Below, piece by piece: positions 27,511 through 37,288 of a stretch of DNA of 64,000 bases (its first letter is position 1; each line of letters starts with the position of its first letter). The notes below the pieces were generated by a model, which was not told the DNA's origin, did no database searches, and saw only the letters and a list, made by a program, of their open reading frames with translations. The DNA comes from Cryobacterium sp. PH31-L1. GTDB taxonomy: Bacteria; Actinomycetota; Actinomycetes; Actinomycetales; Microbacteriaceae. The translations under genes were made by a program, and so were the position numbers. The DNA is taken from contig NZ_JASISM010000003.1 in NCBI RefSeq assembly GCF_030063145.1, positions 310,001 through 374,000 of the forward strand, given 5' to 3'.

Positions 27511-28460
27511 CCGTGATCCGCGTGGGCACCCGCGCGAGTGCCCTCGCCCTCGCGCAGACCCAAACCATCGTCAACCGCATCGCGGCGTCGGCCGGCGTCG
27601 AGGTCGAAATCGTGCGCGTCACCACCCACGGCGACACGTCGACGGAGCCGCTTTCGAGCCTCGGTGGAACCGGTGTGTTCGCGAGCGCCCTGCGTGAAGC
27701 CCTGCTGAACGATGAGTGCGACGTCATCGTGCACTCCTACAAGGATCTGCCGACCGAGGCCCACCTCGGGCTTGTCATCGGCGCAATTCCCAAAAGAGCG
27801 GATGCCCGCGACGTGCTGGTCGCGCGCGCCGGCTTCACCCTGGACACCCTTCCGGAGGGTGCCCGCGTAGGTACCGGCTCGCCGCGTCGCGTCGCCCAGC
27901 TGCTCGAACGTCGCCCCGACCTGACGATCGTGGACATTCGCGGCAACATCGACACACGCATCGGCCGCGTCGCCGAGGGCGACCTCGATGCCGTCGTGCT
28001 CGCCGCAGCCGGGCTCGGCCGTCTCGGTCGGCTCGACTCGCTCGCGCCCGAATTTCTCGATCTGTCGGCCTGGCCGACCGCTCCGGGCCAGGGTGCGCTC
28101 GCCATCGAGGTGCGCGCTGGCAAGCCGGAACGCCTGCTCGGTGTTGCGCTCGCCGCGATGAACCACGCCTCCACTCAGGCGACGACCACCGCGGAGCGCA
28201 CGGTGCTGGCCCGCCTCGAGGCCGGCTGTGCCGCCCCGATCGGTGCGACTGCGGTCGTTGACGATGGGCTCCTTTTCCTCACCGCCACCGTGTACGGCCC
28301 TGACGGTTCCCGCAAGGTCACCAGCTCGCACGCAGCCACGCCCGATTCCCACTCTGCCCTCCACCTCACCGAGGCCGCGCTCGACGTGGCCGAACGTGTG
28401 TCCATAGATCTTCTGGCCGGTGGCGCGGCCGAGTTCGCTCCTCTGAAAGTGACTGAGTGA
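27507..28460 (+). CDS. hemC: Hydroxymethylbilane synthase (porphobilinogen deaminase)
   Basis: The 317-residue enzyme joins four porphobilinogen units to hydroxymethylbilane. It starts MTVIRVGTRASALALAQT, the family N-terminus, at an ATG overlapping the hemH stop. The catalytic Asp region is VIVHSYKDLPT, and the Cys that carries the dipyrromethane cofactor lies in ARLEAGCAAPIGA. A second binding loop is GTGSPRRVAQL. Only four bases separate its stop from the hemD start. Confidence 0.96.
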   Translation: MTVIRVGTRASALALAQTQTIVNRIAASAGVEVEIVRVTTHGDTSTEPLSSLGGTGVFASALREALLNDECDVIVHSYKDLPTEAHLGLVIGAIPKRADARDVLVARAGFTLDTLPEGARVGTGSPRRVAQLLERRPDLTIVDIRGNIDTRIGRVAEGDLDAVVLAAAGLGRLGRLDSLAPEFLDLSAWPTAPGQGALAIEVRAGKPERLLGVALAAMNHASTQATTTAERTVLARLEAGCAAPIGATAVVDDGLLFLTATVYGPDGSRKVTSSHAATPDSHSALHLTEAALDVAERVSIDLLAGGAAEFAPLKVTE

Positions 28461-28464
28461 CCAC

Positions 28465-29253
28465 GTGACCAATCAACTGACCAAGCCCCTCGCGGGCTGG
28501 CGAGTTCTCGTTCCGCGCGGCGGACCCTGGGGTGACCAGGTCGCCGCCAATCTGCGGGCCAGGGGTGCAAATCCGATTGTCGCCCCCATGATTAACTTCG
28601 CTGCGACCGACGACGCCCCCGCGCTCGATGCAGCGTTGACCCGCCTCGCCGCCGGTGATTTCGACTGGATGACGATCACGAGCGCGACTACCGTCGACGT
28701 TCTGTCGTCGCACCGCGCCGTCGTTGCTCCCGGAACCCGCATCGCCGCGGTCGGTGAGACCACCGCCGCCGCGCTCATCGCGGCCGGCTACCACGTCGAC
28801 ATCGTACCGTCCGAGGACAACTCCGCCCGCGGCCTGCTTCAGGAATGGGAGACTGCCACGGCGGGAGTGATCCCGCTGCGCGTGTTGACCCTGCGCAGTG
28901 AGATTGCCAAGCCCCTGCTCACCGAGGGGCTGCGCCGGGTCGGCCACGACGTGGAATCCGTCGTCGCCTATCGCACCATCGGCGTTCCGGTCAGCGACCA
29001 GGTCGTCGCCGACGTGAAAGCCGGCCTCGTGCACGCCGTGCTCGTCACCAGCGGCAGTGTCGCGCGTCAGGTGCGCGAACAGTTCGGCGATATCCCCGAG
29101 CGCACTCTCGTGGCCTGCATCGGACCGCAGACCGCCAAGGACTCCAGGGCCCTCGGGCTGCGCGTCGACGTCATCGCCGCCGAGCGCAGCGCCGAGTCAC
29201 TGATCGAGGCGCTCGTCGACACTGCGCTGGCGGGGGCCGCACCCGCGCTCTGA
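28465..29253 (+). CDS. hemD: Uroporphyrinogen-III synthase
   Basis: The 262-residue protein has the two-lobed HemD layout, with low sequence conservation as usual: VLVPRGGPWGDQVAANLRARG at the start (split as VLVPRGGPWGDQ and NLRARGANPIVAP), WMTITSATTVDVL in lobe 1, VESVVAYRTIG and VLVTSGSVARQVRE in lobe 2, and ACIGPQTAKDSRALGL near the end. It closes the ring of hydroxymethylbilane with inversion of ring D. The GTG start sits right after hemC, and the position inside the heme block strengthens the call. Confidence 0.92.
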   Translation: MTNQLTKPLAGWRVLVPRGGPWGDQVAANLRARGANPIVAPMINFAATDDAPALDAALTRLAAGDFDWMTITSATTVDVLSSHRAVVAPGTRIAAVGETTAAALIAAGYHVDIVPSEDNSARGLLQEWETATAGVIPLRVLTLRSEIAKPLLTEGLRRVGHDVESVVAYRTIGVPVSDQVVADVKAGLVHAVLVTSGSVARQVREQFGDIPERTLVACIGPQTAKDSRALGLRVDVIAAERSAESLIEALVDTALAGAAPAL

Positions 29254-29310
29254 CCGGCGAGGTAACGACCGGATAACGAAACGTCCAGCCGAGCGGCGTA
29301 GGGTACAGGG

Positions 29311-30294
29311 GTGACCAACCCTGTAATCCGCCCACGGCGACTGCGCACCAGCGGCGCACTTCGTCGTTTGGCCAGCGAAATTCGTGTTCACCCGGCGGAG
29401 CTTGTGCTCCCGATGTTTGTGCGCGAAGGCGATGAAACTCTCCCGATTAGCTCGATGCCGGGCGTCGTGCAGCACAGTATCGACAGTGCGCGCCGCGCCG
29501 TCGTGGCGGCGGCCGAAGCCGGCGTCGGCGGAGTCATGTTGTTCGGAGTACCAGAAGTGCGCGACGCGACCGGGGCCGGCGCGACCGACCCCAATGGCAT
29601 CCTCAACCTGGCCACCCGCGCTATCGCCTCCGAGATCGGCGATGCGCTGGTTGTGCAGACCGACCTGTGCCTGGATGAATTCACCGACCACGGCCATTGC
29701 GGCGTGCTCGCGGCCGACGGCCACGTCGACAACGATGCCACCCTCGAGCGCTACCGCGACATGGCGCTGGCCCAGGCCACCTCCGGGTCTGCGCTGCTCG
29801 GTCTCTCCGGCATGATGGACGGCCAGGTGGCCGCCGTGCGCGAGACTCTCGATGCCAACGGTTTCGAAAACACGGCCGTGCTCGCCTACTCGGCCAAGTA
29901 TGCCTCCGCCTTCTACGGCCCGTTCCGTGAAGCTGTCGCCTCCACCCTGGTCGGCGACCGCCGCACCTACCAGCTTGACCCGGCCAACCGGCGCGAGGGT
30001 GTGCGGGAAGCCCAGCTTGACATCGATGAGGGTGCCGACATTGTCATGGTCAAGCCGGCCGGGAGCTACCTCGACGTGCTCGCCGAAGTTGCCGCAATGA
30101 GTGATATTCCGGTTTGGGCATACCAAGTCTCCGGAGAATACGCCATGATCGAGGCCGCTGCCGCGCAGGGCTGGATCGACCGGCGCCGCGCTGTCGAAGA
30201 GTCGGTGCTGAGCATCCGCCGCGCCGGTGCCGACGCCGTACTTACCTATTGGGCCGTTGAACTGGCCACCTGGCTCAAGGAGGAGCAAGCATGA
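29311..30294 (+). CDS. hemB: Delta-aminolevulinic acid dehydratase (porphobilinogen synthase)
   Basis: The 327-residue enzyme condenses two aminolevulinate molecules. The two Schiff-base Lys regions are [15 protein letters not shown] and [15 protein letters not shown]. The metal-site stretch reads [14 protein letters not shown], with Cys, Asp, Cys where zinc enzymes have three Cys and magnesium enzymes have Ala, Asp, Asp, so it is of mixed type. The start is GTG. Its stop overlaps hemL (ATGA). Confidence 0.95.
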   Translation: MTNPVIRPRRLRTSGALRRLASEIRVHPAELVLPMFVREGDETLPISSMPGVVQHSIDSARRAVVAAAEAGVGGVMLFGVPEVRDATGAGATDPNGILNLATRAIASEIGDALVVQTDLCLDEFTDHGHCGVLAADGHVDNDATLERYRDMALAQATSGSALLGLSGMMDGQVAAVRETLDANGFENTAVLAYSAKYASAFYGPFREAVASTLVGDRRTYQLDPANRREGVREAQLDIDEGADIVMVKPAGSYLDVLAEVAAMSDIPVWAYQVSGEYAMIEAAAAQGWIDRRRAVEESVLSIRRAGADAVLTYWAVELATWLKEEQA

Positions 30295-31664
30295 CCGACA
30301 CGATGTCGAATCCGGTGCATCACCAGGCAACTCACAACGACGAACTGTTCGACCGCGCCCGGCGCGTCATTCCCGGCGGTGTCAACTCACCGGTACGTGC
30401 GTTCGGCTCGGTCGGCGGCACCCCGCTCTTTCTCGTGAAGGCGGCCGGCGCCTACGTCACGGACTCCGACGGTCGCGAATACGTCGACCTCGTCAACTCG
30501 TGGGGTCCGGCCATTCTGGGCCACGCACACCCCGAAGTGATCAAGGCCGTGCAGGATGCCGCCGCCCTCGGCCTGTCGTTCGGCGCGTCGACCCCGGCCG
30601 AGACCGAACTGGCCGAGCTCGTTGCCGACCGCGTCGGAGCGGTCGAGAAGCTGCGCCTCGTGTCGACCGGCACCGAAGCGACCATGACCGCCATTCGGCT
30701 GGCCCGCGGCTTCACCGGTCGTGACCTGCTGATCAAATTCGCCGGGCACTACCACGGCCATTCCGACGGGCTGCTGGCCCAGGCCGGTTCCGGCCTCGCT
30801 ACGCTGGCCCTGCCCGGTTCGGCCGGCGTCACTGCGGCGACCGCAGCGCAGACGCTCGTGCTGCCGTACAACGATCTTGATGCCGTGCGGGCCGCCTTTG
30901 AAACGCATCCCGGTCGCATTGCCGCGATCATCACCGAGGCCGCCGCCGCCAACATGGGCGTCGTCGCCCCGGATGCCGGCTTCAACGCGGCGCTGTCCGC
31001 GATCGCTCACTCCAACGGCGCCCTGCTCATTCTCGACGAGGTACTGACCGGCTTTCGGGTCAGTCGCTCCGGTTTCTGGGGCCTCGAGACCAGCAGCCTG
31101 GAGTCGGCCGGCGAAGAGATCTACACGCCCGACCTGCTCACCTTTGGCAAGATCATCGGCGGGGGCCTGCCCGTCGCCGCGCTCGGTGGCCGGGCCGACG
31201 TGATGGACTTTCTCGCACCGACCGGCCCGGTCTACCAGGCCGGAACGCTCTCCGGCAATCCGGTCGCCGTCGCGGCCGGCATCGCAACGCTCAACCTGCT
31301 CGATGAAAGCGTCTACGACCGGCTCAACGCGACCGCCATCATCCTGTCCGAGGCCGTGTCAGCGTCTCTCGCGGCCGAGGGCGTCGCACACCGGGTGCAG
31401 CGGGCCGGCAACCTGTTCAGCTTCGTGTTCGGCGAGGAAGCGCAGGGATCAGCTCCGCGCACCTACGCCGATGTGCAGCGCCAGGAGGCGTTTCGCTACG
31501 CACCGTTCTTCCACGCCATGCTCGACGGCGGTGTTTCGTTGCCGCCGAGTGTATTCGAGGCCTGGTTCGTCTCCGATGCGCACGACCAGAGCGCCATCGG
31601 TCGCATTTTCGAGGCGCTTCCCGCTGCGGCCAAAGCCGCGGCAGCCGCTACGCCCCCACACTGA
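30291..31664 (+). CDS. hemL: Glutamate-1-semialdehyde 2,1-aminomutase
   Basis: The 457-residue PLP enzyme converts glutamate-1-semialdehyde to 5-aminolevulinate, the second C5 step after HemA. Features are [16 protein letters not shown] at the N-terminus, [28 protein letters not shown], and the PLP-binding Lys in [18 protein letters not shown]. It is the last gene of the heme run. Together with hemA, B, C, D, E, Y, H and Q it leaves no enzymatic gap from glutamyl-tRNA to heme. Confidence 0.96.
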   Translation: MTDTMSNPVHHQATHNDELFDRARRVIPGGVNSPVRAFGSVGGTPLFLVKAAGAYVTDSDGREYVDLVNSWGPAILGHAHPEVIKAVQDAAALGLSFGASTPAETELAELVADRVGAVEKLRLVSTGTEATMTAIRLARGFTGRDLLIKFAGHYHGHSDGLLAQAGSGLATLALPGSAGVTAATAAQTLVLPYNDLDAVRAAFETHPGRIAAIITEAAAANMGVVAPDAGFNAALSAIAHSNGALLILDEVLTGFRVSRSGFWGLETSSLESAGEEIYTPDLLTFGKIIGGGLPVAALGGRADVMDFLAPTGPVYQAGTLSGNPVAVAAGIATLNLLDESVYDRLNATAIILSEAVSASLAAEGVAHRVQRAGNLFSFVFGEEAQGSAPRTYADVQRQEAFRYAPFFHAMLDGGVSLPPSVFEAWFVSDAHDQSAIGRIFEALPAAAKAAAAATPPH

Positions 31665-31767
31665 TCTGCAACAGACGATCTGCTTGGAGAGATCCTGCGC
31701 TGGGACGCTGCGGCTTTTGTTCCCGTCAGACAACAGGTTTTCGGTCGGAACCGGGCAGACTGGAACA

Positions 31768-32118
31768 ATGGCTTCCCTGAGCGTGCATTCCGACCGGCTC
31801 GAGATCCACCTGACGCGCGCGGAAAGAACCCTCGCGCTTCGACGTGAGTCGATCGTGGTGCAGCGAGAGAACATCCGCTCGGTGATCATCACCGAGGATC
31901 CGTGGATCTGGCTGCGCGGCATTCGCGCCCTCGGCTCGATCGTTCCGCTCGTCGTGGCCGCCGGAACCTGGAAGTTTCACGGCGGTAAGGACTTCGTCTC
32001 GATCAAGCGTCACCGCCCGGCCGTGGTGATCGACCTGGTCGACGAAGAATTCGCCCGGGTGATCCTCACCAGCCAGCACGCGGCCGATTTCGTCGACTCG
32101 CTCAAGCTGCCGACTTAG
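31768..32118 (+). CDS. Hypothetical 116-residue protein, PH-like beta fold possible
   Basis: The ATG here starts a short beta-rich sequence: LEIHLTRAERTLALRRESIVV, then VIITEDPWIWLRGIRALG, then FVSIKRHRPAVVIDL and a final helix. The alternating pattern with a helix at the end recalls bacterial PH-like domains, but this is only an impression. The frame is open far upstream, through hemL in another frame, yet only this ATG gives a coherent protein. It lies about 100 bases after hemL and converges on the LamG gene. I cannot assign a function. Confidence 0.7.
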   Translation: MASLSVHSDRLEIHLTRAERTLALRRESIVVQRENIRSVIITEDPWIWLRGIRALGSIVPLVVAAGTWKFHGGKDFVSIKRHRPAVVIDLVDEEFARVILTSQHAADFVDSLKLPT

Positions 32119-32135
32119 TCGGCAGCCCACGCGCG

Positions 32136-35100
32136 CTACGGCTCCGTCACCGCGATCGCCGAGAGAGAATCGAAGGAGACCGTCATCGGTGTGGTGGCCG
32201 ATCCGCTGCTGTACAGGGCCAGCCCGATCGATCCGGCCTGCTGCAGGACTGCTGTGGCGTCGGTCCGGCTGAGCTTCCAGGCTGCGGGCTCCTCGGTTCC
32301 CACCCGCCACACTTTGGCCCGAATCGTGGTCGGCGACGTACCGAAAACCTGCAGTCGCACCTGCAACTGATCGTTGGTGGCGTAGCTCAACCCGGCGACA
32401 GTGCTCGCCTGCAAGGTGGTGGCGCCGCGCAGGAGCTGCAGTTGCACGGCACCGCTGGCAAGTACTTTGACCCGCGCCCGATAGTCGTCCGTGGCGACGC
32501 GGCGGCCGATCAGCGATACGTAGGTGCCGGCTCCCGTGGTCGCCTGCTGCAGTGACGTGGTGACCGTGACATCGGTGCTCACCGATGAGACGCCGTCGAG
32601 GTAGCCGTTCGACCGGCCTCCGGCGGTCGCCCGCAGGATTGCGGCACCAGCGGTGACCGAGTAGTTGCTGGCCGTGCCGGTCGTGGTCCACGCGCCGCCG
32701 ATATCGGCCGAGCCGAGTCCTCGACTGACGTCGCGAGCGAAGGCATCCGCTGCGATGCCGGTCGCCACCGGTGGCGGCGCTGAGACCGTGACCGAGCGCG
32801 TGGTCGTGTCGGTGGCACCGTCATTGTCGGTGACAGTCAAACTGATGGAATAGGTTCCCGCTGCGGCATAGGCGTGCTGCGCGGTCTCGCCGACGCTGGT
32901 GGCGTCGTCACCCCAGGACCAAGCGAATCCGGTGATGGTCCCGTCGGAATCTGCCGAGGAAGTGGCATCCGTTGAGACCGCAAGCTGCTCGACGGCGACG
33001 GTGAATGCGGCGGTCGGTGCAGCGTTCTGCGGAACGGGCGTGGCGGTGCCGAGCGAATAGTGCTGCGCCATAACGGCGGCGCTGAGCGGCCCCGGATAGA
33101 CGGCGACATCGTCGATGGTGCCGTCGAACCACGGGCTTGACGAGTTCCACGTGTTGTCGCCGCCGATGCGCCAATATCCGGGGTACCCCTGAGCACCCGT
33201 TTGCGGATTCGTGCCGACGAGGGCGCCATCAACGTAGAGCGCCATCCCGGCGGAGGACTGTTGTGCGAGGACGTAGTGCGGCGCTCCATCGTTGTAGCTG
33301 GCATCGGTCACGATCGTGTTGGTCTGACCGGTCCAGGCGCCAAAGACCAGGCGACCGTCGTCCTGCAGGTAAACATGCCGATCATAGTTGTCCGATAATC
33401 CGGTCGAGGCGCTGCCGAAGCCGATGATCTTTCCACCCTGCTGTGTCGTGGTGCTGAACCAGGATTCCAGCGCATAGCTGTCTGGAGCATCAATCCGGGT
33501 GTCACTGCTCACGATCCCGCCGTTGAACGATGCGGCCTTGTTGCTCGTGCCGTTGACCAGTCCGTCAGTGCCGAGGCTGACCGAGCCCGAGTAGGTTCCG
33601 GGCTGATCCGAAGCCGATGAGTCGATCGCTTTCGTTCCGCTCGATTCACCCAGGCGCCAATACAAATCAGGTTCAGCGTTGTAGACGGCCGCACCGTAGG
33701 CGTCGGTTGGAGCGGATGCGACGGGGCTCGTTCGGCCGGAGGCCACGAAGTGCGCCACGATCTGCTTTTGCGTGAGCGGAGCGGAGTACACGGCGACCTG
33801 GGCAATGTCGGCGGCGAGGAAGGCGCTGGTGGGCTGGCTGGGCCAGCCACCCAGACTGTCCCCTCCGATGCGCCAGAAACCCTGGTAGTCCTGCCCGGAG
33901 GTGACGTTGGCACGCTGCGCGACCCTCTTGCCGTCAATGGACAGCGACGTGCCGGCGCCACCGAGACTGGCAACGATGTGGTGCCACTGGCCATCGTTGT
34001 AGGACCCGGGTGACGTGATCGTCTGCACTGCTCCGGGGTAGACCCCGAACCAGACGCGACCGCCGGTGTCCATGTAGACGTGCCGGTCGTAACCGGTGCT
34101 CTGGCCTGTGGCGCTGTTGCCGAACCCGATGATCTTGCCGCCCCGTGTGGTGTCGGTTTTCACCCAGGTCTCGACGCTGAACGAATTCGAGGGGCTCTGC
34201 GCGTTGTCGGTCGTAGCGAATCCCGACTCTGTGCCGTCGAAGCGGCTCGCCGAGGTGGCCGTGTCCACGATTGCGCCGGGAACGCCGGGGCTGACGCCGG
34301 CGTTTCGGGTCAGGTCGGCGCCGCCGGTCCAGTCGAACGCCGTGGCACCGGATGCCTCATTCAGCGGCCAATACGATTGGGGCGAGTCCGCAAGGATGCC
34401 CGCAGAATAGTCGCTGAGGCTGCCGGAAGCGATGGTGACGCTGGCCGTGCCGCCGGTTTGCGTGTTACCGAACGGGTCGGTCACCCGAATTCGATAGGAG
34501 TAACTCTGCCCCGGGGTGAGCCCGGTGTCGGAGTAGGAGAGCGTTGGTCGATTCCAGTCGGAGGAGAGTCCTTGAACGCTGGTGACGGCGACACCATCCC
34601 GCAGTACTTCATAGGTGAGTTTCTCGTTGTCGCGATCGTAGGCTGACTTCCAGCTCAGACGTGCTGTTCCGCTGAAGAACGAGGCGACCGATGGCACGAA
34701 TGCCGAGGAAGCGAAGGAGGCGTTGGCGACACGTGGTCCTTCCTTGTTCGGGGCTATCGTCGGCACGGCGAATCGGGCCAGGCCCTGTTGGCGTTTGTTG
34801 TTCACGGTCGTGAACTCGCCGCCGTAGAGCAGATACTGGGCATTGGCCGTCACGTGCCACGGGCCCTGGCCTTGTCCGGTGAAGGTGCCGGTGTTGATGT
34901 CGGGATAAAACGCCAGCAGGTTAGGCCGAGGGGTGCCCTCGAAGTTGTAGTAGCCGTGCTTATCGGCCGTGATGGCACCGCCGACATCCATGCTGAAGGC
35001 CAGCGTCCGGTGGTAGGTCCACGGCTCGGATTGCTCGAAGCCGCCAATGTTGCCGCAGTAATGCGCGTGCTCGGTCGTGTACACCGTGTCGCCGGCCGGC

Positions 35101-36080
35101 ACAGCAGAGTAGGTGTCGCCGTGACAGTCTTCCACCCAGATCAGACTGCCATCGTCCCAGCTGGCACGGAATGTTCCCTCGAGATTGCCGCCGCTTCCGA
35201 AGACGTAGCCGGTGCCGAACACACCGTCGGCCGATCCGGTCAGGCTCAGGATGGCGGCCTGGCTGCCACCATTACGAATCAGATTGTTGATCTTCCACGG
35301 AAGTGAAGCGCCGGTTATGGAATCGGTTGCGGCCATCCCGTATCCGGGGTTGGAACTGCCGTTATAGGTTGTGAATGAGCCGCCGATGACGACCTTGCTT
35401 CCGTCGGGAGAGGCGACGAGTGCGTTGATGTTGCCACCGGCCGGCGTGCCCGACCAGGCTTGCAGGGCGCCGGTGGTGCCATTGAACGCCGCCATCTTGG
35501 CGCGCGGCTGGCCGCCTGCCGACGTGAACGAGCCGCCCGCGTAGACGCTGTTGCCCGCAAAGGTGAGCGCTTTGACGCCCGCGTTGATAACCGGTGCCCA
35601 GCCGGGAATGAGCATGCCGCTCGTCGTGTCGAACGCGGCTATGCGAGACCGGCTGGAGCCACCCACGCTCGTGAATGCGCCTGCGGCGAACAGCTGTGAC
35701 CCGTCGGTAGACACGGTCAAGGCGCGGACAGCGCCGTTGACATTGGGATTGAAGGATGCCACCAGAACGCCGGTGGTGAGGTTGTAGGCCAACAGGTTGT
35801 TGCGTACAACCTCGTTCACGCCGGCGGCGGAACCGGCTGGTCTCGAGCGGGTGAACTCGCCCCCGACATAAACCGTGTTCCCCACAATGAGTTGGGCCCA
35901 GACGACCCCGTTGATTTGCGCGGTGGGGAGCGAGTCGGCCGATACGGTCACGGGGGATGTCGCATCCGCAGGGAGGCTGTCGGCGTTCGCTGTCAGTGGC
36001 CCCGCGAGGACGCCGGCAACGAGTGCGGCAGTTGAAACCACGGCCAGGAACCGATTTTGGGCAGAAAGTAGCGCACTCAC
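32136..36080 (-). CDS. Large secreted multidomain protein with beta-propeller, Fn3, two LamG and PKD domains
   Basis: About 1314 residues. A signal peptide (LLSAQNRFLAVVSTAALVAG, likely cut after TANA) starts at this GTG; an in-frame GTG at 36131 has the better distance to the promoter element but adds a charged lead. Residues 40-440 hold repeats such as AGNSVYAGGSFTSAGG and SKVVIGGSFTTYNG, typical of a beta-propeller. A fibronectin-III-like domain (450-550), two LamG folds (570-775, 805-1010, each with YDRHVY and WRIGGD), a PKD domain (FAWSWGDDATSVGETAQHAY) and a C-terminal beta-domain follow. No LPxTG or membrane tail is present. It probably binds surface or extracellular carbohydrate. Confidence 0.85.
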   Translation of the reverse strand: MSALLSAQNRFLAVVSTAALVAGVLAGPLTANADSLPADATSPVTVSADSLPTAQINGVVWAQLIVGNTVYVGGEFTRSRPAGSAAGVNEVVRNNLLAYNLTTGVLVASFNPNVNGAVRALTVSTDGSQLFAAGAFTSVGGSSRSRIAAFDTTSGMLIPGWAPVINAGVKALTFAGNSVYAGGSFTSAGGQPRAKMAAFNGTTGALQAWSGTPAGGNINALVASPDGSKVVIGGSFTTYNGSSNPGYGMAATDSITGASLPWKINNLIRNGGSQAAILSLTGSADGVFGTGYVFGSGGNLEGTFRASWDDGSLIWVEDCHGDTYSAVPAGDTVYTTEHAHYCGNIGGFEQSEPWTYHRTLAFSMDVGGAITADKHGYYNFEGTPRPNLLAFYPDINTGTFTGQGQGPWHVTANAQYLLYGGEFTTVNNKRQQGLARFAVPTIAPNKEGPRVANASFASSAFVPSVASFFSGTARLSWKSAYDRDNEKLTYEVLRDGVAVTSVQGLSSDWNRPTLSYSDTGLTPGQSYSYRIRVTDPFGNTQTGGTASVTIASGSLSDYSAGILADSPQSYWPLNEASGATAFDWTGGADLTRNAGVSPGVPGAIVDTATSASRFDGTESGFATTDNAQSPSNSFSVETWVKTDTTRGGKIIGFGNSATGQSTGYDRHVYMDTGGRVWFGVYPGAVQTITSPGSYNDGQWHHIVASLGGAGTSLSIDGKRVAQRANVTSGQDYQGFWRIGGDSLGGWPSQPTSAFLAADIAQVAVYSAPLTQKQIVAHFVASGRTSPVASAPTDAYGAAVYNAEPDLYWRLGESSGTKAIDSSASDQPGTYSGSVSLGTDGLVNGTSNKAASFNGGIVSSDTRIDAPDSYALESWFSTTTQQGGKIIGFGSASTGLSDNYDRHVYLQDDGRLVFGAWTGQTNTIVTDASYNDGAPHYVLAQQSSAGMALYVDGALVGTNPQTGAQGYPGYWRIGGDNTWNSSSPWFDGTIDDVAVYPGPLSAAVMAQHYSLGTATPVPQNAAPTAAFTVAVEQLAVSTDATSSADSDGTITGFAWSWGDDATSVGETAQHAYAAAGTYSISLTVTDNDGATDTTTRSVTVSAPPPVATGIAADAFARDVSRGLGSADIGGAWTTTGTASNYSVTAGAAILRATAGGRSNGYLDGVSSVSTDVTVTTSLQQATTGAGTYVSLIGRRVATDDYRARVKVLASGAVQLQLLRGATTLQASTVAGLSYATNDQLQVRLQVFGTSPTTIRAKVWRVGTEEPAAWKLSRTDATAVLQQAGSIGLALYSSGSATTPMTVSFDSLSAIAVTEP

Positions 36081-36166
36081 CAGAGGGGCCTCACCTTGAC
36101 CGTATTCGCAGCCATCGGACAGCCACCGCACAGATCGGAGCTTAGTGAGGGATGCTCAGGGTGGTA

Positions 36167-36206
36167 ACTCCCCCAAGCAGGGGTGGAACGGTTCACCCAA
36201 ATTGGG
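36167..36206 (-). promoter_or_regulatory. Two-part promoter element of the LamG protein gene
   Basis: On the minus strand, palindromic CCCAATTTGGG (36206-36196) is followed after 21 bases by GGGGGAGT (36174-36167), then by the gene start. The same pair, CCCCAAATGGGG and GGGGGAGT with a 19-base gap, precedes the alpha/beta-hydrolase gene at 41156. A shared activator site is the simplest reading. Confidence 0.5.
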
Positions 36207-36215
36207 GGGGTCCGG

Positions 36216-36282
36216 CTCGGTGAGGTCCCTCTTCCCACTCACGACCTAGCCGATCAGGGCCGCGACCAGGGCGTAGCAGACC
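36216..36282 (-). pseudogene. Relic of the 3' end of an ABC-2 permease gene
   Basis: These 67 bases align without gaps to the last 67 bases of the adjacent permease gene (36452-36518), about four fifths identical. Read on the minus strand they give CYALVAALIG, a stop, then VVSGKRDL, against GYAVVATVIGYAVSWKKDV of the permease. A TAG replaces a Tyr codon. No further similarity extends beyond the segment, so only the tail of a former duplicate remains. Confidence 0.65.
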
Positions 36283-36451
36283 GGACGCGGTGCCGGACGG
36301 GATACGCAGCGCGCACGCCATCTCCGCCACCAGGCCCTGCTGCGCGGCGAAGGTCGCATCCCGCGAACCTGCATTCGCACCGACACTCGCCTTTTCGAGG
36401 CGGCTCGCGTTGGTCCACGGGGGTCTCGAGAGGCTAGACCGGCGCAGCGCT

Positions 36452-37288
36452 CTAGGTGACGTCTTTCTTCCAACTCACGGCATAGCCGATCACGGTCGCG
36501 ACCACCGCGTAACCGAGCAGCACGAGGCCGCCCTGCCACCAGTCCAGCGGCGGGGCGCCTGCCGGGTTCGCGAGGGTGAAGACGCTCGCACCGACGAGGG
36601 CATCCGAAGCCGAACCGGGCAGAAAGTTGCCGATCTGAGCGGTGACCTCGAGAAAGGAGGCGGCCAGCCGCAACAGTGGCTCGACGAACTGGGTGAAGGC
36701 GAGCACGACCACGATCGACGCAACCTGGCTCGGTACCAGAACGCCGAAGCCCACGCCGATTGCAGCCCACAGGCCCATGGCAAGAATTGTGCGACCGACC
36801 TGCAGCCACGTTTCCGAGTCCAGCAGCAGCGCGTCCACGCCGAACGCGCTCAGCGCCCCGCCGCCGAGACCAACGGATGCTGCCAGCCCGACAACTCCGA
36901 ATCCGGCGCCGACCAGAACCAGCGTGACCGTCTTCGCTGCGAGCACCACACCGCGACGCGGCGTCGCGAGAAAGGTGGGCGTCAGGGTCTGGTGGCGAAA
37001 TTCACCCGTCGTCGCGAGCACGCCGAGCAACACGGGGAAGACGTAGCCGACCGAGGAAGCGAAGCTGTAGATGATCGGTGGGAGGCTGCCGAAACCGAAG
37101 GCGCCGGCACCGCCCGTATTCACCGTGTCGGGACTGATCACACCGGTCTCGACGCCGGCGAGCAGCGCGCCGAGCCCACCGGCGATGAGGCCGATGTAAC
37201 AGAACAGAACGATGGCGAGAAGCCACCACAGGCGGGTGGTGAAAATCTTGGCGAATTCGGCCGAGACCGACCGTAGGAACGTGGTCAT
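36452..37288 (-). CDS. ABC-2 type transporter permease
   Basis: The 278-residue protein has six hydrophobic segments. The start MTTFLRSVSAEFAKIFTTRLWWLLA and the FRHQTLTPTFLATPRR loop (…TTGEFRHQT…TPRR) are standard for actinobacterial ABC-2 exporters of the lantibiotic-immunity/daunorubicin kind. The start codon overlaps the stop of the ATPase gene (ATGA), so both are made from one transcript. The substrate is unknown; self-protection against a hydrophobic compound or envelope maintenance are both possible. A relic of a duplicate tail lies just downstream. Confidence 0.88.
   Translation of the reverse strand: MTTFLRSVSAEFAKIFTTRLWWLLAIVLFCYIGLIAGGLGALLAGVETGVISPDTVNTGGAGAFGFGSLPPIIYSFASSVGYVFPVLLGVLATTGEFRHQTLTPTFLATPRRGVVLAAKTVTLVLVGAGFGVVGLAASVGLGGGALSAFGVDALLLDSETWLQVGRTILAMGLWAAIGVGFGVLVPSQVASIVVVLAFTQFVEPLLRLAASFLEVTAQIGNFLPGSASDALVGASVFTLANPAGAPPLDWWQGGLVLLGYAVVATVIGYAVSWKKDVT

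Larger units (their letters stand above)
36132..36451. other. Gene-free stretch: promoter of the LamG protein plus a gene relic
   Basis: These 320 bases separate two minus-strand genes. The first 80 bases after the LamG start hold a G/C-run promoter element, and 36216-36282 resembles the end of the neighbouring permease gene. The remaining part (about 36283-36451) shows no ribosome-binding site, coding pattern or repeat that I recognise. Confidence 0.6.
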
